DNA of 64,000 nt from Thermosulfurimonas marina (GTDB lineage Bacteria; Desulfobacterota; Thermodesulfobacteria; Thermodesulfobacteriales; Thermodesulfobacteriaceae), in assembly GCF_012317585.1 (NCBI RefSeq), contig NZ_CP042909.1, positions 558,001 through 622,000 of the forward strand, read 5' to 3'. Each line of letters begins with the position of its first letter. The first letter of the stretch is position 1. Below are positions 10,031 through 20,428 of this stretch, piece by piece. The position numbers and the translations under genes were made by a program. Under the pieces are notes generated by a model. It ran no database searches, had not been told where the DNA came from, and saw only the letters and a list, made by a program, of their open reading frames with translations.

Positions 10031-13000
10031 TTATTCCTCAATGACTTCCACATCCAGACAGAGACCCTGGAGTTCCTTGACCAGGACCTTGAAGCTTTCC
10101 GGAAGACCGGGCTCCAAGAAGTTCTCCCCCTTGACGATCTTCTCGTACATCCGGGTCCGCCCAGTCACATCATCGCTTTTCACCGTAATAAACTCCTGAA
10201 GGGCGTAGGCCGCCCCGTAGGCCTCCATGGCCCAGACCTCCATCTCTCCCAGCCGCTGTCCGCCGAACTGGGCCTTACCTCCCAGAGGCTGCTGGGTAAT
10301 GAGGGAGTAGGGTCCGGTGGAACGGGCGTGGATCTTGTCGTCCACCAGATGGTGCAGCTTGAGCATGTACATGTAGCCTACGGTGACCGGCTCCCGGAAG
10401 GGCTCTCCGGTAAGCCCGTTATAGAGCACAGTCTGCCCGGTCTCCGAAAGTCCGGCCTCCCGCAACCAGGCCTTGATCTCCGGCTCCTTGGCCCCGTCGA
10501 AGACCGGGGTGGCCACCGGAATCCCGTCGGCAAAGGCCCGGGCCATGTCCAGGATCTCCTCCTCGCTCTTGCCCTCGGTAAGCCGCTGATACTCCTCCTC
10601 GGTAAAGAGCTTTTTCAGGAGATCCTTTACCGCCTTTACCTGGTGTTCCTCGGCCAGACGGGCCAGCTTGCGCCCCAGCTCCTTACAGGCCCACCCCAGA
10701 TGGGTCTCGAGGATCTGTCCGATATTCATCCGGGAGGGAACCCCCAGGGGAGAAAGCACCATGTCCACCGGGGTCCCGTCCGGGAGATAGGGCATGTCCT
10801 CAATGGGGACCACCTTGGAGATTACGCCCTTGTTTCCGTGGCGGCCGGCCATCTTGTCCCCGGGCTGGAGCTTGCGCTTCATGGCTACATAGACCTTGAC
10901 CACCTTGAGGACCCCGGGAGGGAGCTCGTCCCCCTTGGTGACCCGCTTGATACGCTGGTCGAATTCGTGCACAATCTCCGCCTTGCGGACCTCGAATTTC
11001 TTGAGGAGCTCGTCCACCTTGCCCCGAAGCTTCTTGGGGGCCAGATCCCGAATCTTGTTAAGGGGTACCCGTTCGAGGACCTCCCGCGTAAAGGGCTCCC
11101 CGCGGGAGACCACCTCCTCGCCCTTCTCATCAATGTAAGCCGCCGCCGTCTCCGCCCCGGAAAGGATTTCCTCCAGGGCCAAAAGGGTGCTGCGGCGCAA
11201 GATCTCCAGATAGTCTGCCCGATTTTTTTCCAGACGGGCAATCTTTTCCGCTTCTTTAGCCAAGGCCCGTTCGTCTTTTTCTACTCCCCGGCGGGTAAAG
11301 ACTTTGGTATCGATCACGATTCCTTCAATCCCCGCCGGAACCCTCAGAGAGGTGTCCTTCACGTCGCTGGCCTTCTCCCCGAAGATGGCCCAGAGAAGCT
11401 TCTCCTCCGGAGTGAGCTGGACCTCCCCCTTGGGGGTCACTTTGCCCACGAGGATGTCCCCAGGGCGCACGTAGGCCCCGATCTTCACGATCCCGCTTTC
11501 GTCAAGGTTGGAAAGGGCCTCCTCGCTCACATTGGGGATATCTCGGGTGATCTCCTCCCGGCCGAGCTTGGTCTCCCGGGCCACACACTCGAACTCCTCG
11601 ATATGGATGGAGGTGTAAACATCGTCCCGCACCAGGCGCTCGGAGATGACGATGGAGTCCTCAAAGTTGTAGCCCCGCCAGGGCATGAAGGCCACGAGCA
11701 CGTTTTTACCCAGGGCCAACTCCCCTCCATCGGTAGAGGGACCGTCGGCCAGGACCTCGCCCTTGCGCACCCTCTGGCCCGGACGCACCCGGGGTTTCTG
11801 AGTAAAGGTTGTGTTCTGGTTGGAACGCCGCCATTTGATAAGATTGTAGATCTTGACCTCTGGAAAGCCTCCGTTGCGGGAGTCGTAGCGCACCACGATC
11901 CGGGTGGAGTCCACATCCTCCACCACCCCGTCCTCTTCGGCCAGGATGACCATGCCGGAGTCCCGGGCGGCCACCCGCTCCATTCCCGAGCCCACCAGGG
12001 GGGCCTCGGTGCGAATAAGGGGCACGGCCTGGCGCTGCATGTTGGAGCCCATGAGGGCCCGGTTAGCGTCGTCGTGCTCCAGGAAGGGGATGAGCGAAGA
12101 GGAGACGCTTACCACCTGGGCCGGTACCAAGTCCACCAAATCCACTTCCTCCCGCCGGGCCATGATAAATTCTCCGCCCTTCCGAGCCGGGACCACCTCA
12201 TCCAGGATACGCCCGTCCTGATCGATATTGATGGTGGCTTGGGCAATAACCATATCCTTCTCTTCAGCGGCGTTAAGGTAGATCACCTGATCGGTCACCC
12301 GGCCCTTTTTCACCAGCCGATAAGGGGTCTCCAGGAACCCGTATGGATTGGGCCGGGCGTAAGTGGCCATAGAGACAATGAGCCCGATGTTCGGACCCTC
12401 TGGGGTCTCAATAGGACAAATCCGACCGTAGTGGGAGGGATGGACGTCCCGCACCTCAAATCCCGCCCGCTCCCGGGTGAGTCCGCCGGGGCCCAAAGCC
12501 GAAAGGCGGCGCTTGTGGGTGATCATGGAAAGAGGATTGGTCTGATCCATGAACTGCGAAAGCTGCCCCTGGGCGAAGAACTCCCGCAGGGCCGCGGTCA
12601 CCGGCTTGGGGTTGATCAAATCATTGGGCATCATGGCCTCCACATCCTGGAGGGTCATCCGTTCCTTGACCGCCCGCTCCAGGCGCACCAACCCCACCCG
12701 ATACTGGTTCTCGGCCAACTCTCCCACGGCCCGCACCCGCCGATTGCCCAGGTGATCGATATCGTCCCCCTCCTCTCCCGCCTCCTTCATGCGGATGAGC
12801 TCCTTGAGGATGGCCAGGACATCTTCTTTGGTAAGGGTGGTCTGGGTAATAGGAATGTCCAGCCCCAGCCGGAGATTGATTTTGTAGCGGCCCACCTCGG
12901 AAAGATTGTAGGTGGCCGGATCGAAGAAAAGGGACCGGAAATAGGGCTCGGCCACCTCCAGCGTCGCCGGGCTGGATGGCCGCATCTTCCGGTAGATCTC

Positions 13001-14113
13001 GATCAAGCACTCCTCCCGGGTCTTGGCCTTGTCGAGTTTAAGGGTGTCCCGCAAGGCCCGGGTGTAGCGATGGACGTCAATGTAAAGGCACTCCACCTCC
13101 TTGATGCCCGCTTCCCGAAGCCGGGCCAGCTTCTCCTTGGTAATCTCCTCGTTACAGTGCACCAGGACCTCTCCGGTCTCCGGATCCACCACATCTTTAG
13201 CCGCTACTCGCCCCAGGAATTCCTTTTCCGTAACCGGGACGGTCTTCACTCCGGCCTCAAGGATCCTCTTTAAGGCCGCCTTAGTCACCCGACGGCCAGC
13301 TTTGAGAAGGACTTCCCCGGTCTCTGGATGGACGATATCCACCGAGACCGTCTGGGTGAGGAAGACTTCCGGGTTGATCTCCTTTTCGATCCGGTCCTCG
13401 TAAAGATAGAACTTCTCCCGGGGATAAAAGTAGTTGAGGATCTCCTCCTCGGTCATCCCCATGGCTTTAAGAAAAGTGGTGGCCGTAAAGTTCTTGCGGC
13501 GATCGATACGGACCAGCAACCGTCCCCGGTGGTCGTATTCGAAATCCAGCCAGGAGCCCTTGGCCGGGATGATGCGGGCGGTATAGACGATCTTTCCGGC
13601 ATGGGCCTTGCCCTTGTCGTGATCGAAAAAGACCCCAGCCGAACGCTGGATCTGGCTCACCACCACCCGCTCGGTGCCGTTGATGATGAAACGTCCGTCG
13701 TCGGTCATGAGGGGCACCGAGCCGAAAAAGATCTCCTGCTCCTTGATATCCCGTATATTGCGGGTCTCAGAGTCTGGATCTACATCATAGGTGATGAGCC
13801 GCACCCGCAGCTTCATCTGGGCCTCGTAGGTCAGACCCTTCTCCCAGCACTCCTCCGGAGAGAGCTCCGGAGGTAAAATCTCGTAGTCCACGAATTCCAG
13901 CTCCGCGGTGCCCGTAAAATCCCGAATGGGGAAGACCTCCTTGAGGGCCCCCTGAATGCCCTTGTCCTGGCGCCTTTCCGGGGGAACATTCCTCTGAAGG
14001 AACTGCTCGTAAGATTCCCTCTGGACCCCTATGAGGTAGGGGACCTCCATAATGGGTTTGACTTTTCCAAAGGTTCTCCTTATCCTGGCCGGTAAGATGA
14101 TGGGAGTTTCCAT
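10031..14113 (-). CDS. rpoB: DNA-directed RNA polymerase subunit beta
   Basis: Second catalytic subunit of RNA polymerase, 1360 residues. Clear family landmarks include the rifampicin-pocket stretch [26 protein letters not shown] (given in parts: [10 protein letters not shown] and HKRRLSALG), the RP-link-type motif [18 protein letters not shown], and the C-terminal [10 protein letters not shown] and [18 protein letters not shown]. Residue patterns at the rifampicin pocket (Asp in FMDQ, His in THKR) look wild-type. It sits between rplL and rpoC, separated from rplL by a 103-base gap that holds a hairpin. Confidence 0.98.
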   Translation of the reverse strand: METPIILPARIRRTFGKVKPIMEVPYLIGVQRESYEQFLQRNVPPERRQDKGIQGALKEVFPIRDFTGTAELEFVDYEILPPELSPEECWEKGLTYEAQMKLRVRLITYDVDPDSETRNIRDIKEQEIFFGSVPLMTDDGRFIINGTERVVVSQIQRSAGVFFDHDKGKAHAGKIVYTARIIPAKGSWLDFEYDHRGRLLVRIDRRKNFTATTFLKAMGMTEEEILNYFYPREKFYLYEDRIEKEINPEVFLTQTVSVDIVHPETGEVLLKAGRRVTKAALKRILEAGVKTVPVTEKEFLGRVAAKDVVDPETGEVLVHCNEEITKEKLARLREAGIKEVECLYIDVHRYTRALRDTLKLDKAKTREECLIEIYRKMRPSSPATLEVAEPYFRSLFFDPATYNLSEVGRYKINLRLGLDIPITQTTLTKEDVLAILKELIRMKEAGEEGDDIDHLGNRRVRAVGELAENQYRVGLVRLERAVKERMTLQDVEAMMPNDLINPKPVTAALREFFAQGQLSQFMDQTNPLSMITHKRRLSALGPGGLTRERAGFEVRDVHPSHYGRICPIETPEGPNIGLIVSMATYARPNPYGFLETPYRLVKKGRVTDQVIYLNAAEEKDMVIAQATINIDQDGRILDEVVPARKGGEFIMARREEVDLVDLVPAQVVSVSSSLIPFLEHDDANRALMGSNMQRQAVPLIRTEAPLVGSGMERVAARDSGMVILAEEDGVVEDVDSTRIVVRYDSRNGGFPEVKIYNLIKWRRSNQNTTFTQKPRVRPGQRVRKGEVLADGPSTDGGELALGKNVLVAFMPWRGYNFEDSIVISERLVRDDVYTSIHIEEFECVARETKLGREEITRDIPNVSEEALSNLDESGIVKIGAYVRPGDILVGKVTPKGEVQLTPEEKLLWAIFGEKASDVKDTSLRVPAGIEGIVIDTKVFTRRGVEKDERALAKEAEKIARLEKNRADYLEILRRSTLLALEEILSGAETAAAYIDEKGEEVVSRGEPFTREVLERVPLNKIRDLAPKKLRGKVDELLKKFEVRKAEIVHEFDQRIKRVTKGDELPPGVLKVVKVYVAMKRKLQPGDKMAGRHGNKGVISKVVPIEDMPYLPDGTPVDMVLSPLGVPSRMNIGQILETHLGWACKELGRKLARLAEEHQVKAVKDLLKKLFTEEEYQRLTEGKSEEEILDMARAFADGIPVATPVFDGAKEPEIKAWLREAGLSETGQTVLYNGLTGEPFREPVTVGYMYMLKLHHLVDDKIHARSTGPYSLITQQPLGGKAQFGGQRLGEMEVWAMEAYGAAYALQEFITVKSDDVTGRTRMYEKIVKGENFLEPGLPESFKVLVKELQGLCLDVEVIEE

Positions 14114-14154
14114 ACCGCGGACCGCCTCCTTCTGAGAAGTTTCTCAAACACAAT

Positions 14155-14188
14155 AAGGGCTTCTCCCCATGGCAGGGAAAAGCCCTCT
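14155..14188 (-). promoter_or_regulatory. Hairpin in the rplL-rpoB gap (candidate attenuator or processing site)
   Basis: Inverted repeat AGGGCTTCTCCC / GGGAAAAGCCCT with a short loop lies between rplL and rpoB. On the minus strand it is followed by ATTGTG, not a U-run, so it is a poor terminator. In other bacteria this gap holds a partial attenuator or an RNase III site that lowers rpoBC output relative to L10-L12; that role here is inferred from position. Confidence 0.45.
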
Positions 14189-14216
14189 TTTTGAGCCCTG
14201 GTTTCAAAGGGATATT

Positions 14217-14606
14217 TTACTTGATTTCTACCTTGGCGCCAACCGCCTCGAGCTTCTTCTTGATCTCCTCGGCCTCCTCTTTGGAGACTCCCTCCTTTAT
14301 GGGTTTAGGAGCGCTTTCCACCAGCTCCTTGGCCTCCTTGAGGCCCAAACCGGTAATGGCCCGGACCTCCTTGATGACCTGGATCTTCTGGCCACCGGCG
14401 TCCGCCAGGATCACATCAAACTCCGTCTTTTCCTCCGCCGGAGCCGCCTCCGCCCCCGGAGCTACCCCGGGAGCCGCCGCCACCGCAGCCACCGGAGCCG
14501 CGGCACTCACCCCGAACTTCTCCTCGAGCTCCTTGATGAACTCCGAAAGCTCAAGCACACTCATGTTGGCAATGAACTCGATCACCTCTTCCTTGGTTAC
14601 CGCCAT
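14217..14606 (-). CDS. rplL: 50S ribosomal protein L7/L12
   Basis: 129-residue stalk protein that recruits translation factors to the ribosome. It has the helical N-terminal dimerisation domain (about 1-33), an Ala/Pro/Gly-rich hinge (about 34-58, [17 protein letters not shown]) and the compact C-terminal domain with the conserved [17 protein letters not shown]. The hinge is somewhat long and Ala-rich. It follows rplJ with a 31-base gap that includes SD GGAGG and precedes rpoB. Confidence 0.97.
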   Translation of the reverse strand: MAVTKEEVIEFIANMSVLELSEFIKELEEKFGVSAAAPVAAVAAAPGVAPGAEAAPAEEKTEFDVILADAGGQKIQVIKEVRAITGLGLKEAKELVESAPKPIKEGVSKEEAEEIKKKLEAVGAKVEIK

Positions 14607-14637
14607 GATCCTTGCCTCCTTCCAGGATTTTTAAGGT

Positions 14638-15171
14638 TTACTGGCCACCTTCGGCCCGTTTTTTCTCTTCAATAGCCTTGAGCACATAAAGGAAAGAGCG
14701 TAAAACATTGGCCAGGAGCTGCACCAGGCGCGCCGGAGGGGCCTGGAGCAGACCCAAGAGCTGGGCCAGAAGCACTTCCCGCGGCGGAAGCTTGGCCAGG
14801 GCCTCAATCCCCTTGGCCTCCACCGGTTTGCCCTGAAGGGCCGCCCCGCGCAAAATGAGGGCTTCGTGCTCCTTGGCAAACTCCGTAAGTACCTTGGCCA
14901 GGGCCACCGGATCCTTATAGGCGAGGGCTATCCCGGTAGGGCCCTCAATGAACTGCTGCAAAGGCTCCGCCGGAGTGCCGGAAGAGGCGATCCGCAGGAG
15001 AGTATTCTTGACCACCCGATACTCTCCTCCGGCCTCCCGCACCTTCTTGCGCAGCTCGTTGCTCTCGTTGGCCGTAAGGCCCTTGAAAGAAGTCACAAAT
15101 ACTGCCTGGGCCTCTTCAAACTTTTCCCGCAAACTCTTTACCAGAGCTTCCTTTTGGGCTCGCGTAAGCAC
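14638..15171 (-). CDS. rplJ: 50S ribosomal protein L10
   Basis: Base of the ribosomal L12 stalk, 177 residues. The N-terminal half shows the L10 pattern (FVTSFKGLTANESNELRKK, in parts, then YRVVKNTL) and the C-terminal helix that carries L12 dimers follows after about residue 135. Start is GTG at 15171 with SD GGAGG nine bases upstream. It is preceded by a structured 138-base leader, the usual place for autogenous control by the L10-L12 complex. Confidence 0.96.
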   Translation of the reverse strand: MLTRAQKEALVKSLREKFEEAQAVFVTSFKGLTANESNELRKKVREAGGEYRVVKNTLLRIASSGTPAEPLQQFIEGPTGIALAYKDPVALAKVLTEFAKEHEALILRGAALQGKPVEAKGIEALAKLPPREVLLAQLLGLLQAPPARLVQLLANVLRSFLYVLKAIEEKKRAEGGQ

Positions 15172-15309
15172 GCTTCCCTCCTTGAAATAAGCAATTTGAC
15201 GAAGGCCTCCCTTCGCCTCCGCAGGCCGGCCTGCGCCGTTTAAAGCCCTTTAGGGCTACCTGCTCTCTCCGACTCAGGGCCGCCCCCAAAGGGGAGGGGT
15301 CCTGAGACT
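15172..15309 (-). promoter_or_regulatory. Structured rplJ leader, candidate L10 autoregulatory element
   Basis: The rplA-rplJ gap holds several nested inverted repeats on the minus strand: CTCAGG ... CCTGAG enclosing CCCC/GGGG, AGCCC-TAAA-GGGCT, and the perfect 16-base palindrome at 15220-15235. L10 leaders in this position bind L10(L12)4 and repress rplJL translation in many bacteria. I infer the same here from position and folding potential; I did not verify the kink-turn consensus. Confidence 0.5.
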
Positions 15310-16029
15310 TTACTCCGCCTGGTACTCTTTCACCAGGTTGCGCACATCCGCCGGCTCCACCTTGATGCCCGGCCCCATAGTGGTGGAAATGGTCACACTC
15401 TTTATATACTGGCCTTTGGCCGCCGAGGGTTTGGCCCGCAAAAGGGCCTCAAAAAAGGCCGCCAGATTCTCCAAAATCTTCTGCGGCCCGAAGGAGACCT
15501 TACCCACCGGGGCATGCACCACCCCGGCCCGGTCTACCTTGAAGTCCACCTTTCCGGCCTTGATCTCCTTTACCGCCCGGGCCACATCAAAGGTCACCGT
15601 CCCGGTCTTGGCACTGGGCATAAGCCCCCGCGGCCCCAGGATCTTTCCGATCCGCCCCACCAGAGGCATCATATCCGGAGTGGCTACCGCCTTGTCAAAC
15701 TCGAGCCAGCCCTCCTGGATCTTCTGGATGAGGTCCTCCGCCCCTACATAGTCCGCCCCCGCGGCCTCCGCCTCTTTGGCCTTGTCTCCCTTGGCAAAAA
15801 CCACCACCCGCGCGGTCTTTCCCGTGCCGTGGGGAAGGACTACCGAGCCCCGCACCATCTGGTCCGCATGCCGGGGATCCACCCCCAGCACCACCGCCAC
15901 ATCCACCGTCTCGTCAAAGTTGGCGTAGGCGTTCTCCAGGGCGAGCTTCACCGCTTCTTCGAAGGTATAGCGCTTGGTGCGATCGATCTTGGAAAGCGCC
16001 TCCCGATACTTCTTGCCTCTTTTAGCCAT
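15310..16029 (-). CDS. rplA: 50S ribosomal protein L1
   Basis: 239 residues, standard length. It binds 23S rRNA at the L1 stalk and in many bacteria represses its own rplKA mRNA. Diagnostic stretches are [19 protein letters not shown] and the highly conserved [10 protein letters not shown], plus [19 protein letters not shown] near the end. It follows rplK by 11 bases. Nothing unusual. Confidence 0.97.
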   Translation of the reverse strand: MAKRGKKYREALSKIDRTKRYTFEEAVKLALENAYANFDETVDVAVVLGVDPRHADQMVRGSVVLPHGTGKTARVVVFAKGDKAKEAEAAGADYVGAEDLIQKIQEGWLEFDKAVATPDMMPLVGRIGKILGPRGLMPSAKTGTVTFDVARAVKEIKAGKVDFKVDRAGVVHAPVGKVSFGPQKILENLAAFFEALLRAKPSAAKGQYIKSVTISTTMGPGIKVEPADVRNLVKEYQAE

Positions 16030-16040
16030 AGCGCCTCACC

Positions 16041-16466
16041 TCAGTCCACAATCTCGATCCCCATGCTCTTGGCCGTCCCCTGGATCATGCGCATGGCGGC
16101 CTCAAGATCTAAAGTATTAAGATCCTTCATCTTCGTGCGGGCGATCTCTTCCACCTGCTTGCGGGTGACCCGCCCTACAATTTCCTTTTTGGGATTATGG
16201 GCCCCCTTTTCCACCCCTGCGGCCTTTTTGAGAAGGACCGAAGCCGGTGGAGTCTTGAGCTCGAAGGTAAAGGAACGGTCGGCATAGACCGTAATGACCG
16301 CCGGAATAACCAGGCCTTCCTGCCCTTTGGTCTTGGCATTGAAGGCCTTACAGAACTCCATGATATTTACCCCGTACTGTCCTAAAGCCGGCCCTACCGG
16401 CGGTGCCGGAGAAGCCTGACCGGCTGGAAGCTGGAGCTTAATGATCCCGATTACCTTCTTGGCCAT
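16041..16466 (-). CDS. rplK: 50S ribosomal protein L11
   Basis: 141 residues. Binds the GTPase-associated region of 23S rRNA. The N-terminal domain shows the [20 protein letters not shown] pattern with the proline-rich thiostrepton-site segment, and the C-terminal RNA-binding domain holds [10 protein letters not shown]. It lies 14 bases after nusG in the conserved nusG-rplK-rplA order. Confidence 0.97.
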   Translation of the reverse strand: MAKKVIGIIKLQLPAGQASPAPPVGPALGQYGVNIMEFCKAFNAKTKGQEGLVIPAVITVYADRSFTFELKTPPASVLLKKAAGVEKGAHNPKKEIVGRVTRKQVEEIARTKMKDLNTLDLEAAMRMIQGTAKSMGIEIVD

Positions 16467-16480
16467 CGCACCTCACCCCT

Positions 16481-17002
16481 TTAGATCTTCTGCACGTGGG
16501 CAAATTCAATTTCTACCGGGGTCTCTCGCCCAAAAATACTCACCAGCACCCGGACCTTGCCCTTGTCGGGTTTCACCTCGTCCACCACTCCGTGAAAGTT
16601 GGCAAAAGGCCCCTCGGTAATCCGCACCCGATCCCCGGGCATAAACTGATACCGGGGCTTGGGCTTGATCTCCTCTACCGCAATCTGCTCCAAGAGCTTC
16701 CGGGCCTCCTCTTCCGTAAGAGGCCGGGGCTTGCCATCGCCCATTATCCCTACCACACCTTCCACGTTTCGCAAGAGCTCGAAGGCCCCCTCTCCGTCCT
16801 GAAGCTTCACCAGAATATAGCCGGAATAAAAGCGCCTGGAGACGTGTTTTTCCGGACTGAAGACCACCTCGATGATCTTCTCCGGAGGCACCACCACCTG
16901 CTCCAGGACCTCCGCCAGCCCCTCTTCCGCAAACCGGGCCTTTAAGGCCTCGGCCACCTCCCGCTCCCTTCCGGCCCACACGTAAACTACATACCAGCTC
17001 AT
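16481..17002 (-). CDS. nusG: Transcription antitermination/elongation factor NusG
   Basis: 173 residues. NGN domain at the N-terminus (MSWYVVYVWAGRE, then the FSPEKHVSRRFYSGYILV stretch that contacts the polymerase clamp) and a C-terminal KOW domain (FMPGDRVRITEGPFANFHG). NusG binds elongating RNA polymerase and links it to Rho or the ribosome. I use the ATG at 17002, which overlaps the secE stop region, rather than an upstream in-frame ATG whose extra eight residues have no NusG counterpart. Confidence 0.96.
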   Translation of the reverse strand: MSWYVVYVWAGREREVAEALKARFAEEGLAEVLEQVVVPPEKIIEVVFSPEKHVSRRFYSGYILVKLQDGEGAFELLRNVEGVVGIMGDGKPRPLTEEEARKLLEQIAVEEIKPKPRYQFMPGDRVRITEGPFANFHGVVDEVKPDKGKVRVLVSIFGRETPVEIEFAHVQKI

Positions 17003-17003
17003 C

Positions 17004-17276
17004 TCAATACACCAGCCACTGCACAATCTTGGAAAGGATTAGATCCACCAGTCCCAAATAAAAGGCCACGAAGAGCGTAAAGGAAAGGACCGCGGCCGTA
17101 GTCGCCAGGGTCTGCCTCCGGCTGGCCCAGGTGATCTTCTTGAATTCCACCCGCACTTCCTTGAGGAACTGCACGGCCTGAGCCAGCTTCCCCCTCTCCC
17201 GCAACTCTTTAAGCGAAGCCACCTTTCCCTCAGCCGGCTTTGCCACTTTCCTTTTCGCCCCCGCCGCCTTGGCCAT
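17004..17276 (-). CDS. secE: Preprotein translocase subunit SecE
   Basis: 90 residues. Basic N-terminal tail (AKAAGAKRKVAKPAEGK), then the amphipathic-helix/hinge motif VRVEFKKITWASRRQT and one transmembrane helix (about 62-84), the single-span SecE type. It stabilises SecY in the inner membrane. It is immediately upstream of nusG, one base apart, as in most bacteria, and downstream of tRNA-Trp. Confidence 0.95.
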   Translation of the reverse strand: MAKAAGAKRKVAKPAEGKVASLKELRERGKLAQAVQFLKEVRVEFKKITWASRRQTLATTAAVLSFTLFVAFYLGLVDLILSKIVQWLVY

Positions 17277-17296
17277 CTCCCTCTCCTATAAAAAAA

Positions 17297-17373
17297 TGGC
17301 AGGCCAGGGAGGATTCGAACCCCCAACCCCCGGATTTGGAGTCCGGTGCTCTACCAGTTCGAGCTACTGGCCT
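17297..17373 (-). tRNA. tRNA-Trp (anticodon CCA)
   Basis: Full cloverleaf on the minus strand: acceptor AGGCCAG paired with CTGGCCT, anticodon loop CTCCAAA in a CCGGA/TCCGG stem, T-loop TTCGAAT and encoded 3' CCA. Placed between rpmG and secE, a common order in bacterial tuf-secE clusters. Confidence 0.97.
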
Positions 17374-17387
17374 GCCTTATATTAATT

Positions 17388-17561
17388 TTACTTCCCCTTG
17401 ACCTCCCTGTGGAGGGTGTGTTTCCGGTCCCAGGGACAATACTTCCGGAGCTCCAGACGATCCGGAGTGTTACGCCGATTCTTGGTAGTGGTGTAATTGC
17501 GCCGCTTACACTCCGTACACTGAAGATGAATAATCACCCGCGCCTCGCCCTTCTTGGCCAT
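17388..17561 (-). CDS. rpmG: 50S ribosomal protein L33
   Basis: 57 residues, read directly from the minus strand: begins [18 protein letters not shown] and ends HREVKGK. It keeps the two CxxC pairs (CTEC, and the CPW region reduced to one Cys), so the second zinc pair looks partly lost. The [20 protein letters not shown] core is typical of L33. SD GAGGAG precedes the ATG. The order tuf-rpmG-tRNA-Trp-secE-nusG is conserved in many bacteria. Confidence 0.95.
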   Translation of the reverse strand: MAKKGEARVIIHLQCTECKRRNYTTTKNRRNTPDRLELRKYCPWDRKHTLHREVKGK

Positions 17562-17574
17562 CTCTCCTCACCCC

Positions 17575-18774
<1,200 letters not shown>

Positions 18775-18804
18775 CTCCTACCTCCTCTTTTTGATCAAAC
18801 CTTA

Positions 18805-18880
<76 letters not shown>

Positions 18881-18896
18881 TCCTTCATCTTTTTAG

Positions 18897-18969
18897 AGCG
18901 GGAGACGGGACTCGAACCCGCAACCCTCAGCTTGGAAGGCTGATGCTCTACCACTTGAGCTACTCCCGC
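18897..18969 (-). tRNA. tRNA-Gly (anticodon TCC)
   Basis: Acceptor GCGGGAG/CTCCCGC, anticodon loop CTTCCAA, T-loop TTCGAGT. Unlike the other tRNAs here it has no encoded CCA: the acceptor is followed by TCTA, so CCA must be added by nucleotidyltransferase. Confidence 0.95.
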
Positions 18970-18985
18970 TCCTTAAATTCTAAAA

Positions 18986-19070
18986 TGGTGGAGGGGGGAG
19001 GATTCGAACCTCCGAAGGCTGAGCCATCGGGTTTACAGCCCGACCCCTTTGACCGCTCGGGAACCCCTCC
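18986..19070 (-). tRNA. tRNA-Tyr (anticodon GTA)
   Basis: Class II tRNA with long variable arm. Acceptor GGAGGGG/CCCCTCC, anticodon loop CTGTAAA in a CGGG/CCCG stem, T-loop TTCGAAT, encoded CCA. First gene of the tRNA-tuf-rpo cluster. Confidence 0.96.
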
Positions 19071-19078
19071 AACTCCAT

Positions 19079-19113
19079 CAAAAAAGCAGGCCTGAGTCCC
19101 TCAGACCTGCTTT
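19079..19113 (-). terminator. Strong hairpin with U-run between qmoC and tRNA-Tyr
   Basis: Twelve-pair stem (AGCAGGTCTGAG with CTCAGGCCTGCT, loop GGA) followed by TTTTTT on the minus strand. It is a good intrinsic terminator for qmoC transcripts. Because a consensus promoter ends only four bases upstream of it, it would also form the very 5' end of the tRNA-tuf-rpo transcript. Confidence 0.85.
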
Positions 19114-19116
19114 GGA

Positions 19117-19144
19117 ATTATAACCAAGGCTTGAGGCGTGTCAA
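19117..19144 (-). promoter_or_regulatory. Consensus sigma70 promoter of the tRNA-tuf-rpoBC cluster
   Basis: Perfect TTGACA (19144-19139), 16-base spacer and perfect TATAAT (19122-19117) on the minus strand. The predicted start at about 19110-19112 falls on the first base of the terminator-like hairpin. The -35 element begins five bases after the qmoC stop. Confidence 0.88.
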
Positions 19145-19148
19145 GAAT

Positions 19149-20417
19149 TTAGGCCTGGGCCTCCTCAGAGGACCCTTCGCCCTCCCCGGAAGAAGCCTCT
19201 TCCGCAGCCTCGGTGGAGGCCGGAGCGCTTGCGGCCTCCAGAGCGGCCATCCTGGCCCGCACATCCCGGCTGTATAGATCAAAGACATAGGCCGTAGTGC
19301 GGTAAACCAGGTGGGCAAACTTGGAATAGGGCACACTCAAAAAGAGCATAAAGACCGAGGCCAGATGCAGGGCGTACATTCCAGGATAGATGGTGCTTCC
19401 GGCAATCCGCAGAAGCTCCGTGAGCACCCCGGTCAATCCTACCGCCAGGATAAGATAGATGAGGAACCAATCCTGATAGCTGCTGGCCAGTTTACCCTCC
19501 GCTGCAGCGCGGCTGCGATTCACGATGACACTGATCACTCCGTAGAGGAGAAGAATAGCCCCGATGTTGGCCAAGATCTTAATGGGGTTATAGAGGGGCC
19601 ACGGGGTGTGGAATCCGAAGACATCCGCAGCGATGAAGACCACGGCAGTGACAAAGGCCAAAATAATGAAAGACCAAAGGAGCATCCGGTGGCCGTTGAA
19701 ACGCCAGCGATTGGCCCCGCACTCCAGAAAGCGGCTATGTGCCAGGATCTCGCGAAGGGCCGCCCCCAGATAAGTGGTCACCAAGGCCCAAAAACCCAGA
19801 CGATACGCCGCCGGTATCCCGGCATTTTCCACCAGTCCGTTCCACATGCGGTTGATCCCGATGGCCACCATGAGGACTACAAAGGCGGCAAGGGGCAAGA
19901 AAACCGCGTCCACCGCCACCACCCTAGGGCTTAACTTAAGGAAGAGGATGTGCACTTCTTCGGCACTCATGTGCGGCAGATAAGGTAGCGTGGGAAATCC
20001 CGGAACACCTCCAGCAAAGATGGAAAGGGAAAGCCAGACCGTGATCAGGGACAAAGCTATGAGGATGGGAAGCCCCCAGGGTTTGTTGTAAAAGGTCCAC
20101 AAGAACTTGAATTCGGTAAGCTCCCGGACCGCCATGTTCCGCAAGGCCCCCAACACGTCCCCCGGCCGGGCCCCCCGGGGACAATAAAGGGTGCAGTCCC
20201 CGCACTGATGACAGAGCCAGAGGGCCGGGTCCGAAAGGAGCTTTTCCTTGAATCCCCACTGCCCAAGGAGCATCTGTTTCCGCGGAAAGGGCACCTCCTC
20301 CGTGGCCAGAGGACAGACCGAGGTACAGGTGGCACACTGATAGCACTTCTTGACCGTATCCCCTCCGGCGGCCTGGATCTCCTTTACCGTCTGGACATCG
20401 GGCTCTATACGGGCCAT
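19149..20417 (-). CDS. qmoC: QmoC, membrane subunit of the quinone-interacting oxidoreductase
   Basis: 422 residues; HdrC/HdrE-like fusion. An N-terminal ferredoxin-like domain carries two 4Fe-4S motifs (C25, C28, C31, C35 and C69, C72, C75, C79). Six or so transmembrane segments follow from about residue 115, with histidines suited to heme b as in HdrE/NarI-like subunits. The tail is Ala/Glu-rich (about 393-422). The Qmo complex passes electrons from menaquinol to AprBA in sulfate reducers. qmoB precedes it by 11 bases and it is the last gene of the operon. Confidence 0.95.
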   Translation of the reverse strand: MARIEPDVQTVKEIQAAGGDTVKKCYQCATCTSVCPLATEEVPFPRKQMLLGQWGFKEKLLSDPALWLCHQCGDCTLYCPRGARPGDVLGALRNMAVRELTEFKFLWTFYNKPWGLPILIALSLITVWLSLSIFAGGVPGFPTLPYLPHMSAEEVHILFLKLSPRVVAVDAVFLPLAAFVVLMVAIGINRMWNGLVENAGIPAAYRLGFWALVTTYLGAALREILAHSRFLECGANRWRFNGHRMLLWSFIILAFVTAVVFIAADVFGFHTPWPLYNPIKILANIGAILLLYGVISVIVNRSRAAAEGKLASSYQDWFLIYLILAVGLTGVLTELLRIAGSTIYPGMYALHLASVFMLFLSVPYSKFAHLVYRTTAYVFDLYSRDVRARMAALEAASAPASTEAAEEASSGEGEGSSEEAQA

Positions 20418-20428
20418 ATCTTACCTCC

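Noticed and set aside
10328-13273. A 981-codon open frame on the plus strand across rpoB
   Set aside because: It is the antisense shadow of a GC-rich gene; no SD, no domain, and rpoB is unambiguous. The same holds for long antisense frames over rpoC (5943-7334), aprA/qmoA (22497-25307) and sat (26514-28487).
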